Positions 1-9,623 of a stretch of DNA of 64,000 bases are shown piece after piece (the stretch's first letter is position 1; the number at the start of each line of letters is the position of its first letter). Below the pieces are notes generated by a model, which was not told the origin of the DNA, made no database searches, and worked only from the letters and a program-made list of their open reading frames with translations. This stretch comes from Rhizobium glycinendophyticum. GTDB taxonomy: Bacteria > Pseudomonadota > Alphaproteobacteria > Rhizobiales > Rhizobiaceae. The position numbers were made by a program, and so were the translations under genes. The DNA lies in contig NZ_VFYP01000008.1 of assembly GCF_006443685.1 (NCBI RefSeq), positions 1-64,000 of the forward strand, in the 5' to 3' direction.

Positions 1-1140
<1,140 letters not shown>

Positions 1141-1977
1141 TTGCGATACTCGCGGCGGTTCCAGATAGCCCTGCCGAGATAAAGCTCGTTGTTCAGGATG
1201 CCGGTCCCGCGGTCGACATGACCGCGGATCGCGGTGTCACGCCACGCAGCCGCGCGCGGGCCCGGAATGCCTCTACGGTTCAGTTCGACTGCGATCTGGC
1301 TCGGCGACATTCCGTCGGCATACGACCGGAAAATCTCCTGGACGATCTCGGCTTGTACCGGGTCGACCTCGCGCAGGCCCGGGATGCGCTCTCCATGCGC
1401 ATCGTACGCGAGTTTGACCCGGTAGCCGTAGGCAAGGCATGTCGTGGCCTTGCCTCGGCGGACCGCGGTCTTCATGCCCTCACGTGTCCTATACCGAATT
1501 TGGGCGATGAGCTCTTGGCTGAGTGTCACGCGAAGGCTCATCTCGATATCCGTGACCGAAGAGCCGCCGTACACTGTCCATAGCTCGGTGTTGTGGTAGC
1601 GGAGGCGCTTCAAGAATCCATTGCCGTGCTCGGCGTCGCGTGAAATGCGGTCAACCGTCACGCACAGGACGAGGTCGACCTTGCCGCTCGTGATCCGTTC
1701 CAGAACGCGCTGGATGCCTGGGCGCGTCATGTAGTCGGAGCCGCTGACCGCTCTGTCGGAGTAGGTGTCGACCAGCTGCCAACCACGGTCCTCGATGAAG
1801 CTCTGACACAGTTCGACCTGGGTCTCGATGGACACATCTGTCTGTCGATCAGTGGAGTAGCGTGCGTATATAATGGCGGTTTTGGCGTTTTTTGCGGTCA
1901 TGGCTTCCCCCGACGATCCTCGCCAGTTAGTGAATGGTACCTACTGCCACAAGGGGGCCGCTTCCCACGATTCTGGT

Positions 1978-2038
1978 GCAAACGGCGTTTTATGAAGTAA
2001 TGGGGGGAGAGGGGACTTGGACTGCAGACGGCGTTTGC
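1978..2038. promoter_or_regulatory. Paired operator-like sites upstream of the recombinase
   Basis: Two copies of a partly palindromic motif: GCAAACGGCGTTTT (from 1978) and GCAGACGGCGTTTGC (2024-2038). Their ACGGCGTT cores are 46 bases apart, and they lie 77-137 bases before the recombinase start. A matching pair precedes the next gene (2440-2499). The repeat and its near-helical spacing suggest a dimeric regulator binding both promoters. This is inference; no regulator was identified. Confidence 0.4.
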
Positions 2039-2086
2039 GATGCGCCAGCTGCCTGCCGCATCACCTGTGGTCACTGAAGGCACCGG

Positions 2087-2425
2087 TCATTCGTCCGGCT
2101 CGGGATTGATTCCAAGATGCACTTTGCGCCGGAAATCCCATTTGCCGTCGACGTATCTGTCGATGAGGTCGCCGAGTGCCTCGTCGGACTTATTCCGGTC
2201 GAAACCCTGCTCGACCAAGGCTTCCAAGATATCGGTCTCGACCTTGTTCATCCGCGCGGGATTGCCTTCCCGCTCGGCGAGTTTGGCTGTTCCGAGGATG
2301 AGCCATCGAAGCGCGACGCGGGCGATGTCGTCGCGGCCCGGTCGCCGGAGCCGTCGCTGCTCATCGCGGTAGGCCTGCTGGCGCTCTCGCTGGTCTCGCA
2401 GGCGCTGGGTGCGTGATCTCGCCAT
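2087..2425 (-). CDS. Conserved-type hypothetical protein, basic N-terminus
   Basis: A 112-residue protein starting MARSRTQRLRDQ. I chose this start because a very strong ribosome site (GGGGGGAGG) lies 6 bases before it. The first 30 residues are very rich in Arg and Gln (possible nucleic-acid contact). The rest is helical and ends in a WDFRRKVHLGINPEPDE tail. It reads in the same direction as the recombinase, about 185 bases upstream of it, and could act with it (for example as a small accessory protein); this is only positional inference. I do not recognise a family. Confidence 0.6.
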   Translation of the reverse strand: MARSRTQRLRDQRERQQAYRDEQRRLRRPGRDDIARVALRWLILGTAKLAEREGNPARMNKVETDILEALVEQGFDRNKSDEALGDLIDRYVDGKWDFRRKVHLGINPEPDE

Positions 2426-2439
2426 CTTAGCCTCCCCCC

Positions 2440-2499
2440 GCAAACGGCGTTCGTCCGAGAATCGAAGATATCGAATGTGGAATCGGAGACGGCGTTGGC
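2440..2499. promoter_or_regulatory. Second pair of ACGGCGTT operator-like sites
   Basis: GCAAACGGCGTTCG (from 2440) and GAGACGGCGTTGGC (2486-2499), with cores 45 bases apart. This is the same arrangement as upstream of the recombinase. The left copy begins only 15 bases before the ATG at 2425, so binding would probably repress that gene. Confidence 0.4.
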
Positions 2500-2610
2500 A
2501 GTGAGTGTGATCGACAGACGGAGATCGCTTGTGAGCAGAAATCGCAGACCGGGCGATCCCACTCGGCAGCCCGACTGTCTGTGGGGGGTGTAAATAGTGC
2601 GTCGAGCATC

Positions 2611-3444
2611 TCAGTCACCTAGCCCTCGCATGTAGACGACATTGCCGACCTTGCCGCGAACCAGATCGCTGCTGAGCGTACAAGCCTCAAGTTCTGAGAA
2701 ACGCGCCGGATCATACTCCTTGAAAACGGACGGCCGGTAACAGTCAGCCCGGAAGGGCAGCCATAAAAAACCTTGAATACGCACGGGTTCCGCGTCGTCG
2801 AGAATGTTCGCCCGGATCATCGCTGAGGTCCAATCCTGGGTCAGTCTGTCCGTCTCCTCGACAGAATTGATAGACGTGACCAAGCGCGGGACATGCCCGT
2901 AGTCCTCCTCGAAAATCTGCTCCTGATATGGCCGCTCGAAGAGGATCTGCCCCCGATCAAGGAGCAGGATGCGATGGATGTCGACGAAGCTCGGCAGCTC
3001 CGCATGCAGCTGCACCATTCGGCCGTCAAGCCTGACTTCATCGCCGCCGTATCGTGCCGTCAGTTTGATATAGGCGTGATGCAGTTCTAACGCGTGGATC
3101 TCGCAAATGCGCTCTAACCGCCTCTGATCGCCGGTGACGGAATCGATAGCGCCTCGGATCATTCCCTGACTTAGTTCAATCGCGATTGCTTTACCGTGAA
3201 AGACCGGCTGGCTGACGTAGAGGCTACCGAGTGCGAAAGATGGGTCGAGCTTGACAAAGGATGTGCAGAAAGCTGATGTGCGGGCCGCTGTTTGCCCAGC
3301 TTCGGTCGGTGACGAGGCCTCTGAGCCGTCATGAGGGATGTGGCAATTGGCGAGCAGGCGAGAGGGGGGCACATCCACCTTGGTATGTGTCGTTGTCGGA
3401 TTATCTATAGTCATGGATTTTGGGTTACTTTGTTGCACCTGCAT
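2611..3444 (-). CDS. Hypothetical protein, about 270 residues
   Basis: An unrecognised soluble protein. The first 60 residues look disordered (T, S, P and A rich). The remainder is a mixed alpha/beta fold with a run such as YGGDEVRLDGRMVQLHAELP and an acidic DILDDAEPVRIQGFLWLPF segment near the C-terminus. No membrane segments or catalytic motif are visible. The start may be at 3444 or at the in-frame ATG at 3414; neither has a good ribosome site. It belongs to the minus-strand block between the recombinase and the AAA/M41 operon, and a single ACGGCGTT site (near 3509) lies upstream. Confidence 0.55.
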   Translation of the reverse strand: MQVQQSNPKSMTIDNPTTTHTKVDVPPSRLLANCHIPHDGSEASSPTEAGQTAARTSAFCTSFVKLDPSFALGSLYVSQPVFHGKAIAIELSQGMIRGAIDSVTGDQRRLERICEIHALELHHAYIKLTARYGGDEVRLDGRMVQLHAELPSFVDIHRILLLDRGQILFERPYQEQIFEEDYGHVPRLVTSINSVEETDRLTQDWTSAMIRANILDDAEPVRIQGFLWLPFRADCYRPSVFKEYDPARFSELEACTLSSDLVRGKVGNVVYMRGLGD

Positions 3445-3518
3445 CTAGGCTCAGGCGGATTTTGGTCGGCGTCAATGACCGGACCGGCCTGATCGCGGCA
3501 TCTCTCGCACGGCGTTTG

Positions 3519-3749
3519 CTACAAATGCCGAAACTTCGCGTCCAAGATCGACAGCCAAAGGAAGATGCGGTCCACGACAGCACAGGCGGCATGCAGTTCG
3601 ACAATTGCGAAGACGGCTTTTGCTTCTGAATCGGCTGGGCTGCACTTTGAATCGATAGTGTCAAAATCGGAATCGGTAATGCGCAATGTATCTGAACGCA
3701 GTTTACCGGTCTCATGATCTTTCCTGCTGGTATACTGCTTTGCCAGCAT
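3519..3749 (-). CDS. Possible small hypothetical protein
   Basis: A 76-residue frame starting MLAKQYTSRKD. It has a soluble N-terminal half and a hydrophobic C-terminal end (AVFAIVELHAACAVVDRIFLWLSIL) that could be an amphipathic or membrane helix. A single TAACGGCGTT site lies 95 bases upstream, near 3841. A competing antisense-like frame overlaps it, so it may not be real. No family recognised. Confidence 0.3.
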   Translation of the reverse strand: MLAKQYTSRKDHETGKLRSDTLRITDSDFDTIDSKCSPADSEAKAVFAIVELHAACAVVDRIFLWLSILDAKFRHL

Positions 3750-3849
3750 ACCAAGATGTACTGATCCGCGTCCCTCCTTATCTAAAACACCGCAAGACGA
3801 GGCCCGGACGAACTTAGACCATTCGCCTGGGGGAGGCCGCTAACGGCGT

Positions 3850-4617
3850 TCATACAGATCTGCCCTCATCGCGGCCGAGGATGTCCCTTACCGCCGCGCC
3901 GTCTAGATAGCGTCGGTTGTCCAGCTCCCGGGCCAGTCGGAGCAAGGCTTCTCGATGCTGGGTGACTATGGACATCGCCGCACCGAAAGCTTCTTCGAGG
4001 CGCTTATTGACCCGTACTGCCAGCGACCGATCGTAACGGAGGTCGTGGTGTGGACGTTCGCTCGGCATGTACAGCAGAGGCAAATCCCTCGCACATCCGA
4101 GCACTGTCTCGAGGCGCACGGCGTTTGTGGTTGCGATCTCTAAATCGCTACCTTCGCTGCCGCCGTGACCTATCAACGTCTCATCAAAAACGAGGCTCTC
4201 GGCCGCACGTCCTGCGAGATAGCAGGTGATAACCTGCATCACGCCGTTCTCGGTCTGGGGCATTACCTCAGGCCATCGAACCGATGTTGCACCCCCGTCA
4301 CCGCGACCGGTGGTGACCGACTGGACCTCTGCGATGCCGAGGGTTGCGAACGCCACCGCATGGCCTGCCTCGTGAACTGAAATCCGCCAACGTACATCTG
4401 GAGGCACCGAGCCAATCTGTCGATCGAGCACCTCCAGGATATCACTGTAACGCAGTTTACGCTTGGCGCGACGCGCGATGCCGCGTGCGTCGCGGATCAG
4501 ACGTGCGATATCAGCGCCAGTCATGCCTTGCGCTGCAAGAGCCAGATGGCGAAGGGCTGACGGCCGATCATTGCGCCGGGAGGAGCGCTTGTTGTTCGCT
4601 GTTCGATCAAATTGCAT
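3850..4617 (-). CDS. FtsH-type M41 zinc metallopeptidase subunit (separate from its AAA domain)
   Basis: A 255-residue protein starting MQFDRTANNK. Its ATG sits inside the overlap ATGCAATTTGA with the stop of the AAA gene, and AGGGAG lies 7 bases upstream. Residues about 25-55 (ALAAQGMTGADIARLIRDARG) match the second half of a AAA lid. The M41 zinc motif HEAGH is at 82-86, and the third-ligand region GGSEGSDLEIAT is at 152-163 (Asp158). In ordinary FtsH the AAA and peptidase regions are one chain with two membrane helices; here the peptidase is its own soluble polypeptide, translationally coupled to the ATPase. It would degrade proteins fed by the AAA partner. Alternatively, the pair is a fused gene split by an old frameshift. 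Confidence 0.8.
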   Translation of the reverse strand: MQFDRTANNKRSSRRNDRPSALRHLALAAQGMTGADIARLIRDARGIARRAKRKLRYSDILEVLDRQIGSVPPDVRWRISVHEAGHAVAFATLGIAEVQSVTTGRGDGGATSVRWPEVMPQTENGVMQVITCYLAGRAAESLVFDETLIGHGGSEGSDLEIATTNAVRLETVLGCARDLPLLYMPSERPHHDLRYDRSLAVRVNKRLEEAFGAAMSIVTQHREALLRLARELDNRRYLDGAAVRDILGRDEGRSV

Positions 4618-6514
4618 GGGCAGCTCCCTGAGACTGATTGCTGATCTTTGACCCAGTTTTGTGTGCACTCGCCAGTACCCCATTGAAATCTGGGCCCAGG
4701 TGATGGCGGATGATGCCCTGCAGTGCATCGATGTCGGGAGGCGGGATCTCGATGTGCCGCTCTAGGCGACCGGATCGGCGGATTGCCGGGTCAATCACCG
4801 ATGGCCTGTTAGTTGCGCCGACGACGATGATCCCTTCTGACTTCGCTGTCCCGTCGAGAAGTTCGAGCAGCCGATTAACCACTGAGATCCAATAGTCGTC
4901 ATATGTCCGTAATGCTGCGCCGTCGCGCCGACCAATACCATCGATCTCGTCGATGAGCAGAATTGCCGGTCCATGCTCTTTTGCAACGTCAAAGGCAGCT
5001 GTCATACGCTTAAGGACGTCACCCAAGTATCCAGGCTCTAGCCATTGGCCGACAGACGTCGCGATGAGCGGGATCTGAAAGGAGTTACATAGCGCGCGTG
5101 CATAAGTCGTTTTGCCGGTCCCAGGCGGGCCACTCAGCAGTAGCTTGGTGCTCATGTCTGCCCAGGAGAGCTTCTTGCTACGCCAGAGTACTAGATCCGT
5201 CTTGAGGTCGAGTGCCCACTGGCGTGCGTCGCCGTAGCCCGCCAAGTGCTCGACGCACGGATGCGGTGGGGCTCCTTTGCCGTTTACCTTTGCTGGCCGT
5301 TGTACTGGCTGGATTACATCTACCGAAAATGCCTTGTCGGCGCGGCGGCTACGATCGGAGCTGCTCAGGGTTCGAGTCCTGTTTTTGTCAGCATCCGCCT
5401 GCCTGGCGGATCCACCGCCTTCATCATCTCCCTCGACGGCCGGAGCCTCGCGCGAAAAGGCCTCAAGACGGCTCAACATGTTGCAGATCGATCGTCCTGG
5501 TTTAATGGCCAGTGCCAGATCGTCCAAACCGAGACGCCCCAGCGCGATCGTGTATTCCCGGGACGTCTCTTCCACCGCGACACGTGAGTGCACTGTCGTG
5601 ATCTCGATTGCGCGGCTAAGGAGCCGCCAATCGATTTTTGGCGCATCAAGGATCAGGTCTGCGCTAGATGCCACACGATCAGGCCAGGGCTCTTCATCCT
5701 CAGCAACTACGAGGACTGGTCTCCCGGTTGAAAGTGCCTTTGAAAGCAGCTGACGCCGGTTCTCGGAGTTCTGATGTGTGAGATCACCATTCCGAAACGT
5801 TACAATGGTGCGCGAGTCGTATGGCTCCTGCCCCGAATACACACGCCTGCTCAGCGAGTATCCGCCTCCGCCGTCCCGCAGCCGCATGGCGGGCCCAATG
5901 ACGCCATGCTCGATCATGAGCCCAAGCGCTTGTTCAAATCCGCGGGTAGGGACGCGCAGAAGCACGACCGCAGCCGGTCTGGACAGGATCTGAAGGACCT
6001 GGGCGGCTGTCAAATGTGATCGCCTCACGGCCTCAACAATGCTGAGGACAATGACCGTCTCTGTAATGGGCGGGAGATGGGCGACTGCTTGCAGGAGCCT
6101 GGCAAGCTTCACTAGGTATTGGCTATGATCTCCACTACCGTTGCGAAGGTGCGGCCGTTCCTCAACGTCTTCCGAGGTCACCTCGGTCTCAGCGCCGGTC
6201 ACAGACGCGTCGATGTCACCGACGATATCCTCGATCACTAGGTCGATGTCATGTCTGCGGACTGTCACCGGTGGCAAGACAGGCAGCAATGCATCGCTTG
6301 ATATAAGCCGCAGCAGAGTGCGTCGGTCTGCAGTGATAGCTCCGGTCAATGGCACAGCCCTTGCCCCAGGCGAATATATAGTAACCGTATGCATTCCGAT
6401 GGTGCGCTGGTACGCGCGCAGGATATCGGCCGCGACTGCCGCCCGATATGCGATCCGCAGTGATCGGCGGCTAAGGCGGCCAAGCAAGTATCGCTCTAGA
6501 CGATCAACGGTCAT
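4607..6514 (-). CDS. AAA+ ATPase with long N-terminal region, partner of M41 peptidase
   Basis: A 635-residue protein. Residues 1-400 are an unassigned N-terminal region, helical at first, then with an acidic stretch (80-125) and a Ser/Asp/Arg-rich linker (355-395). The AAA module follows: Walker A GPPGTGKT (462-469), Walker B ILLIDEID (518-525), sensor 1 GATNRP (566-571) and arginine fingers in RRSGRLER (579-586). It is of the FtsH/classic AAA type but has no transmembrane helix. The lid is cut short: after HHLGPD (604-609) the frame wanders and stops within the start of the M41 gene. It overlaps the upstream 166-residue gene by 11 bases, so nuclease-like protein, small protein, ATPase and peptidase form one operon. 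Confidence 0.8.
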   Translation of the reverse strand: MTVDRLERYLLGRLSRRSLRIAYRAAVAADILRAYQRTIGMHTVTIYSPGARAVPLTGAITADRRTLLRLISSDALLPVLPPVTVRRHDIDLVIEDIVGDIDASVTGAETEVTSEDVEERPHLRNGSGDHSQYLVKLARLLQAVAHLPPITETVIVLSIVEAVRRSHLTAAQVLQILSRPAAVVLLRVPTRGFEQALGLMIEHGVIGPAMRLRDGGGGYSLSRRVYSGQEPYDSRTIVTFRNGDLTHQNSENRRQLLSKALSTGRPVLVVAEDEEPWPDRVASSADLILDAPKIDWRLLSRAIEITTVHSRVAVEETSREYTIALGRLGLDDLALAIKPGRSICNMLSRLEAFSREAPAVEGDDEGGGSARQADADKNRTRTLSSSDRSRRADKAFSVDVIQPVQRPAKVNGKGAPPHPCVEHLAGYGDARQWALDLKTDLVLWRSKKLSWADMSTKLLLSGPPGTGKTTYARALCNSFQIPLIATSVGQWLEPGYLGDVLKRMTAAFDVAKEHGPAILLIDEIDGIGRRDGAALRTYDDYWISVVNRLLELLDGTAKSEGIIVVGATNRPSVIDPAIRRSGRLERHIEIPPPDIDALQGIIRHHLGPDFNGVLASAHKTGSKISNQSQGAAHAI

Positions 6515-7004
6515 GGCGGATCTCCTCTTCCAGGAGCGACTTCAGCTGCGAGAGCCGACGACGGTCCAGTTCCGCAAGGTGCGGACTATCCGACTTCCAG
6601 AAACGGTGATGGCGGTAGACGCGCGCAGGTCTAATATCCATGTGCGATGAGCAGCGCCCTCTATCGGGTAGGCGCGCCGCTTCCATGATTGCCTCGTCGG
6701 TGTTCTGCTCGCGATCAAGCCACTGAAACAGCAAGCGTGCAGTCGGGTCGTTCTGCGCTACCAAGTCGCACAGGGCGTCACGGACTGTCCCCGGCAGCGC
6801 GTCGAGTGAGCGCCCGCGCCGTCTGGCGATGCTGAGCACGAGTGCCGTGACAAGCGCGGTGGTGTCGTTGGATAGTGCTCCGTTGCTGTCCTTAGCCGAG
6901 GGCGATTGGTGCAAGCTTGTGGGCGAGTTGGAGTAGCGAAGCCTCAGCGTGCCGTATTGGCGACGTAAGCGGTAAACCTGGAAATCAATGACAGGGTGAA
7001 TCAT
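6504..7004 (-). CDS. Hypothetical protein in the nuclease-like/AAA/M41 operon
   Basis: 166 residues, starting MIHPVIDFQVYRLRRQ behind a GGAAGAG ribosome site. The middle is helical (TTALVTALVLSIARRRGRSLDALPGTVRDALCDLVAQ) and the C-terminus is basic, with many Arg and His. No known motif. The 11-base overlap with the AAA gene argues that it works with it, perhaps as an adaptor or regulator; that is inference. Confidence 0.6.
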   Translation of the reverse strand: MIHPVIDFQVYRLRRQYGTLRLRYSNSPTSLHQSPSAKDSNGALSNDTTALVTALVLSIARRRGRSLDALPGTVRDALCDLVAQNDPTARLLFQWLDREQNTDEAIMEAARLPDRGRCSSHMDIRPARVYRHHRFWKSDSPHLAELDRRRLSQLKSLLEEEIRHDR

Positions 7005-7072
7005 AGCAAAAGCTCTTCCGTGGCCGGATCGCGTCCGGCAGATCTGATAGGATGGAAAGTGATGTGCGCCGC

Positions 7073-7966
7073 TTAGTGCGGTCGCAAACCGGGCCCAAGG
7101 ACGCCGACCTGAATCGACGGCCGAGCTTTCGGGGGACGGCCACGTCGTCTTGCGGGCATCTCCGCGATGCGCTGCTGGGAGGGGTGTGCTTTAGTTGGTG
7201 CCACTGCACCCTCCGAAGGGCACGCTGACTTGGCTGTTGCCTCTGCGATTGCCGCTTGCCACTGCTTACGTAGACCGGCGCGGAAGGCGTTCATGCTTTC
7301 AATAGCCAGCCGCGACGCACCCTCTATCTGCAGCAGGTCATCGAGGCGAGACAGCGGCCAAACGCCATCTGATACATCCGTCGATGTCTTGGATCCGTCG
7401 ATTATGGCTGTGCCGACGGTCTCGACAGCCAGCCGTTGATGGTCGCGCCACAGAAGGTCTGGCAACACAAGTCCAGATGCCGTCATCCTTTGTTGAAGCT
7501 CAAGGAGCTTGCTTCCGCCCAAGTACCCGGAAAGGCTTCGTTTTACATCTATGATAAGCGCGTAGCGACCGCCGGGGTCGGCGATGACGAGATCAGGATG
7601 ATAAGTTGCTCCAGTCTGCAGAGGAGCCTCAAAGCTGATACCCTGATACAAAGTTTTGCGGTTGCGCTTGATGACCTCAATCGCGGCCGGGAGTACTGCG
7701 AGGCGAAGATCGGTCAGTGCCACCCTTGAGGGATGCGTCGAGGCAAGGGCGATGATGACAGCCTCCAAGAGATGTCCTTCCTGGACGGCGATCGCTCGCC
7801 CGAACGATGCCAAAGATTCAGCATCACCTTCGACCGCAGAACGCGCTATCTCGGGTGTAACAGTGGCACCAATGGCCTGCTCAACCAGCCTAGCAACAGC
7901 TGCGGACGCGGTCTTCAAGACATACGAAGGCGTGTCGGCGAATGAGCCGAAATGAATGTTTTGCAT
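7073..7966 (-). CDS. PD-(D/E)XK nuclease-like protein with C-terminal AT-hook
   Basis: 297 residues. The pattern of a PD-(D/E)XK nuclease is visible: Glu68 in a helix (GHLLEAVIIAL), then HPDLVIAD with Asp125, a Gly turn, and the strand ALIIDVKRS giving Asp140-x-Lys142. Residues 152-163 (SKLLELQQRMTA) could be the following helix. Near the C-terminus RRRGRPPK (273-280) is a clear AT-hook, which binds the minor groove of AT-rich DNA. It is the first large gene of a minus-strand run that continues with a 166-residue protein, the AAA ATPase and the M41 peptidase. Assignment to a named family is not possible by eye. The combination suggests DNA targeting or cleavage under protease control. Confidence 0.65.
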   Translation of the reverse strand: MQNIHFGSFADTPSYVLKTASAAVARLVEQAIGATVTPEIARSAVEGDAESLASFGRAIAVQEGHLLEAVIIALASTHPSRVALTDLRLAVLPAAIEVIKRNRKTLYQGISFEAPLQTGATYHPDLVIADPGGRYALIIDVKRSLSGYLGGSKLLELQQRMTASGLVLPDLLWRDHQRLAVETVGTAIIDGSKTSTDVSDGVWPLSRLDDLLQIEGASRLAIESMNAFRAGLRKQWQAAIAEATAKSACPSEGAVAPTKAHPSQQRIAEMPARRRGRPPKARPSIQVGVLGPGLRPH

Positions 7967-7984
7967 GGGGAATGTCCTGTCTGA

Positions 7985-8203
7985 TCAACCGTGGATAGCG
8001 GCGGGCGTGCGGTCAACGGACGGTGATGCCGTGACGCCAGGTTCAGATCGAAGTTCAGGAGGTTCGATACGGGGCTTGCCCGTCAGCACAATTTGAATAT
8101 TACACATGATAGCCCAAGCCTTCTCACTAAGGTTGCGGGTTAGGCTTCCACTTGGTGTTCCAGCACCGGTGGAAGCCGCCTTTCCGTGACGTTCGCTCGT
8201 CAC
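7985..8203 (-). CDS. Possible small ORF ahead of the nuclease-like gene
   Basis: 72 residues from a GTG, or 40 from the ATG at 8107 (MCNIQIVLTGKPRIEPPELR). It ends 18 bases before the nuclease-like gene and reads the same way, so it could be a first operon member. It is Pro- and Ser-rich with no recognisable motif. Weak evidence. Confidence 0.25.
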   Translation of the reverse strand: MTSERHGKAASTGAGTPSGSLTRNLSEKAWAIMCNIQIVLTGKPRIEPPELRSEPGVTASPSVDRTPAAIHG

Positions 8204-8221
8204 ACCGGGTACCTATAGATC

Positions 8222-8279
8222 AGGAGGAGTAACGATGGCAATCTCTGACCGATCGGCTTCTGAAAACATGGTTAACTGA
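8222..8279 (+). other. Strong ribosome site with a 14-codon ORF
   Basis: AGGAGG (8222-8227) stands 7 bases before an ATG (8235) that opens MAISDRSASENMVN and stops at 8277-8279. The site is far better than those of the neighbouring genes. It could be a leader peptide or the surviving 5' end of a lost gene. No plus-strand gene follows before 9.2 kb. Confidence 0.3.
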
Positions 8280-8390
8280 AGATTCAGTTGCCTAGACTCA
8301 TTTGGTTCAAGCATTTTTTCGAGGTGATCGACCCAAATGCAGGTCTGCTCTAGTCAATACTTGGTTGCTATTCTGTTGCGAGCAAGCCGG

Positions 8391-8984
8391 TCATAGCAGC
8401 GTGAGTTGTTGTTCCTCGGATGGAAACGCTCCGTGAGTTTTAAACGTGTTTATTGCCTCCAGCAGAAAACGCATGCACCGCTCGTCGGTAAGGCCATCCG
8501 CTGTCGTGCCCCCTGCGATCATTGGTGTCTCGGAGTAGACCCATGGCGGGCAGCCCTCGCTGGGGAGCAAGATGAGTGTCAGCAGCCCGCTGTTGTGCAG
8601 CAGGCTCCACTGCTGTCCTTTGAAGTGTTCTGATCCAAGATGGTGCTCAGCCCCTGCATCAAGATCGGCAATGTCGAAATCCTCGGTCTGCTCCAACAGT
8701 TCAAGGCACTCCAGGCTTAGGTCATAGTCGTCATAGGTGGCCAGCTTCGGCAGGCCGACTTGCTCGTTGTACACCCACAACCATGAGAGCACATAGGCAC
8801 CGTTACGTGTTCGCTCTACGGGAGCATCTTGGTGCACATGTAGGTAGTCGCTCCTGCTGTCGGCGAATTCTCGGAACAGCGCAGCGTCCCGGTGCGCAGG
8901 AGCTTGAAGCTTCTTCAAAACCGAGGCCGGTACGGTGTCTTGTGATAAGAGAGCTATTTCCGTGTCGTCTAAATCAATCCACAT
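8391..8984 (-). CDS. Hypothetical acidic protein
   Basis: 197 residues from the ATG at 8984 (MWIDLDDTEIALL); a longer version could start at 9062. Strongly acidic, with runs such as YDDYDLSLECLELLEQTEDFDIADLDAGAE and a Trp/Tyr-rich LSWLWVYNEQVGLP. The C-terminus ALLEAINTF/PSEEQQLTLL is helical. No membrane segments and no family I recognise. Isolated, with its own promoter region to the right. Confidence 0.55.
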   Translation of the reverse strand: MWIDLDDTEIALLSQDTVPASVLKKLQAPAHRDAALFREFADSRSDYLHVHQDAPVERTRNGAYVLSWLWVYNEQVGLPKLATYDDYDLSLECLELLEQTEDFDIADLDAGAEHHLGSEHFKGQQWSLLHNSGLLTLILLPSEGCPPWVYSETPMIAGGTTADGLTDERCMRFLLEAINTFKTHGAFPSEEQQLTLL

Positions 8985-9262
8985 CGTGGCAATCCGCGTT
9001 GATCCTGTACATAGGCTCACCGGGAAATTTGTCGGCCGCAATGCGGCCCGCGATCGCAACAACTAAAGACTTCGTCGACGCCTCTCCGCTGTAACTGTCC
9101 GGGCCAGGCCCTGCCCGTGCAAAATGATAGCAACCGGCTTTATCGATTTTTCCTAGCCATACTCTCGCTCGCTGTCGGCTATTGACGCCGATCAAAATCT
9201 CTAGGGACAATCGAGGGAAGGTCAATCAAACAGCGGCATCCCGCCGCGAAGGAATGAAAAGC

Positions 9263-9499
9263 ATGCAAGAAACAGGTCCGAACTCGGGGCTAGCCTCAGA
9301 TGCAATCAAATTCGTCTCGCAGATTGCAAATCTTTTGACGACAGAGGAGTACGCACAGGTGCTCATCGAAGAAGAAGAGGTAGATGAAATCGATGCCATC
9401 AATCTCGCTTATCGCGACTACGACGGGCGGGAGACGGTCGAAGCGCTGATCCGTGTCGCGCGGCATATTTGCGACAAGCATGATTCAACGAATTCCTGA
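9263..9499 (+). CDS. Small hypothetical protein, acidic
   Basis: 78 residues from the ATG at 9263 (MQETGPNSG), chosen because GAAGGA lies 9 bases before it; the frame is open from 9182. It is predicted helical, with LLTTEEYAQVLIEEEEVDEIDAINLAYRDYDGRETVEALIRVARHI. The form suggests a small cytosolic or regulatory protein. No family recognised. It converges on the gene at 9789-10049, with a large hairpin between them. Confidence 0.5.
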   Translation: MQETGPNSGLASDAIKFVSQIANLLTTEEYAQVLIEEEEVDEIDAINLAYRDYDGRETVEALIRVARHICDKHDSTNS

Positions 9500-9623
9500 A
9501 AGGCAGGACCCTGGATCGTTAATCTGACATCGTTGGCAAGTGAGCGACAGCGCTGACCATCAATGTAGCTGCGGGTGTAAGTGCCGAGCGGACGCTGTTT
9601 CCTCAGCTCGGTTGCCTGTTCCA

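Noticed and set aside
4113..4128. Another ACGGCGTTTG match
   Set aside because: Lies inside the M41 coding region; kept out of the operator set as probable chance.
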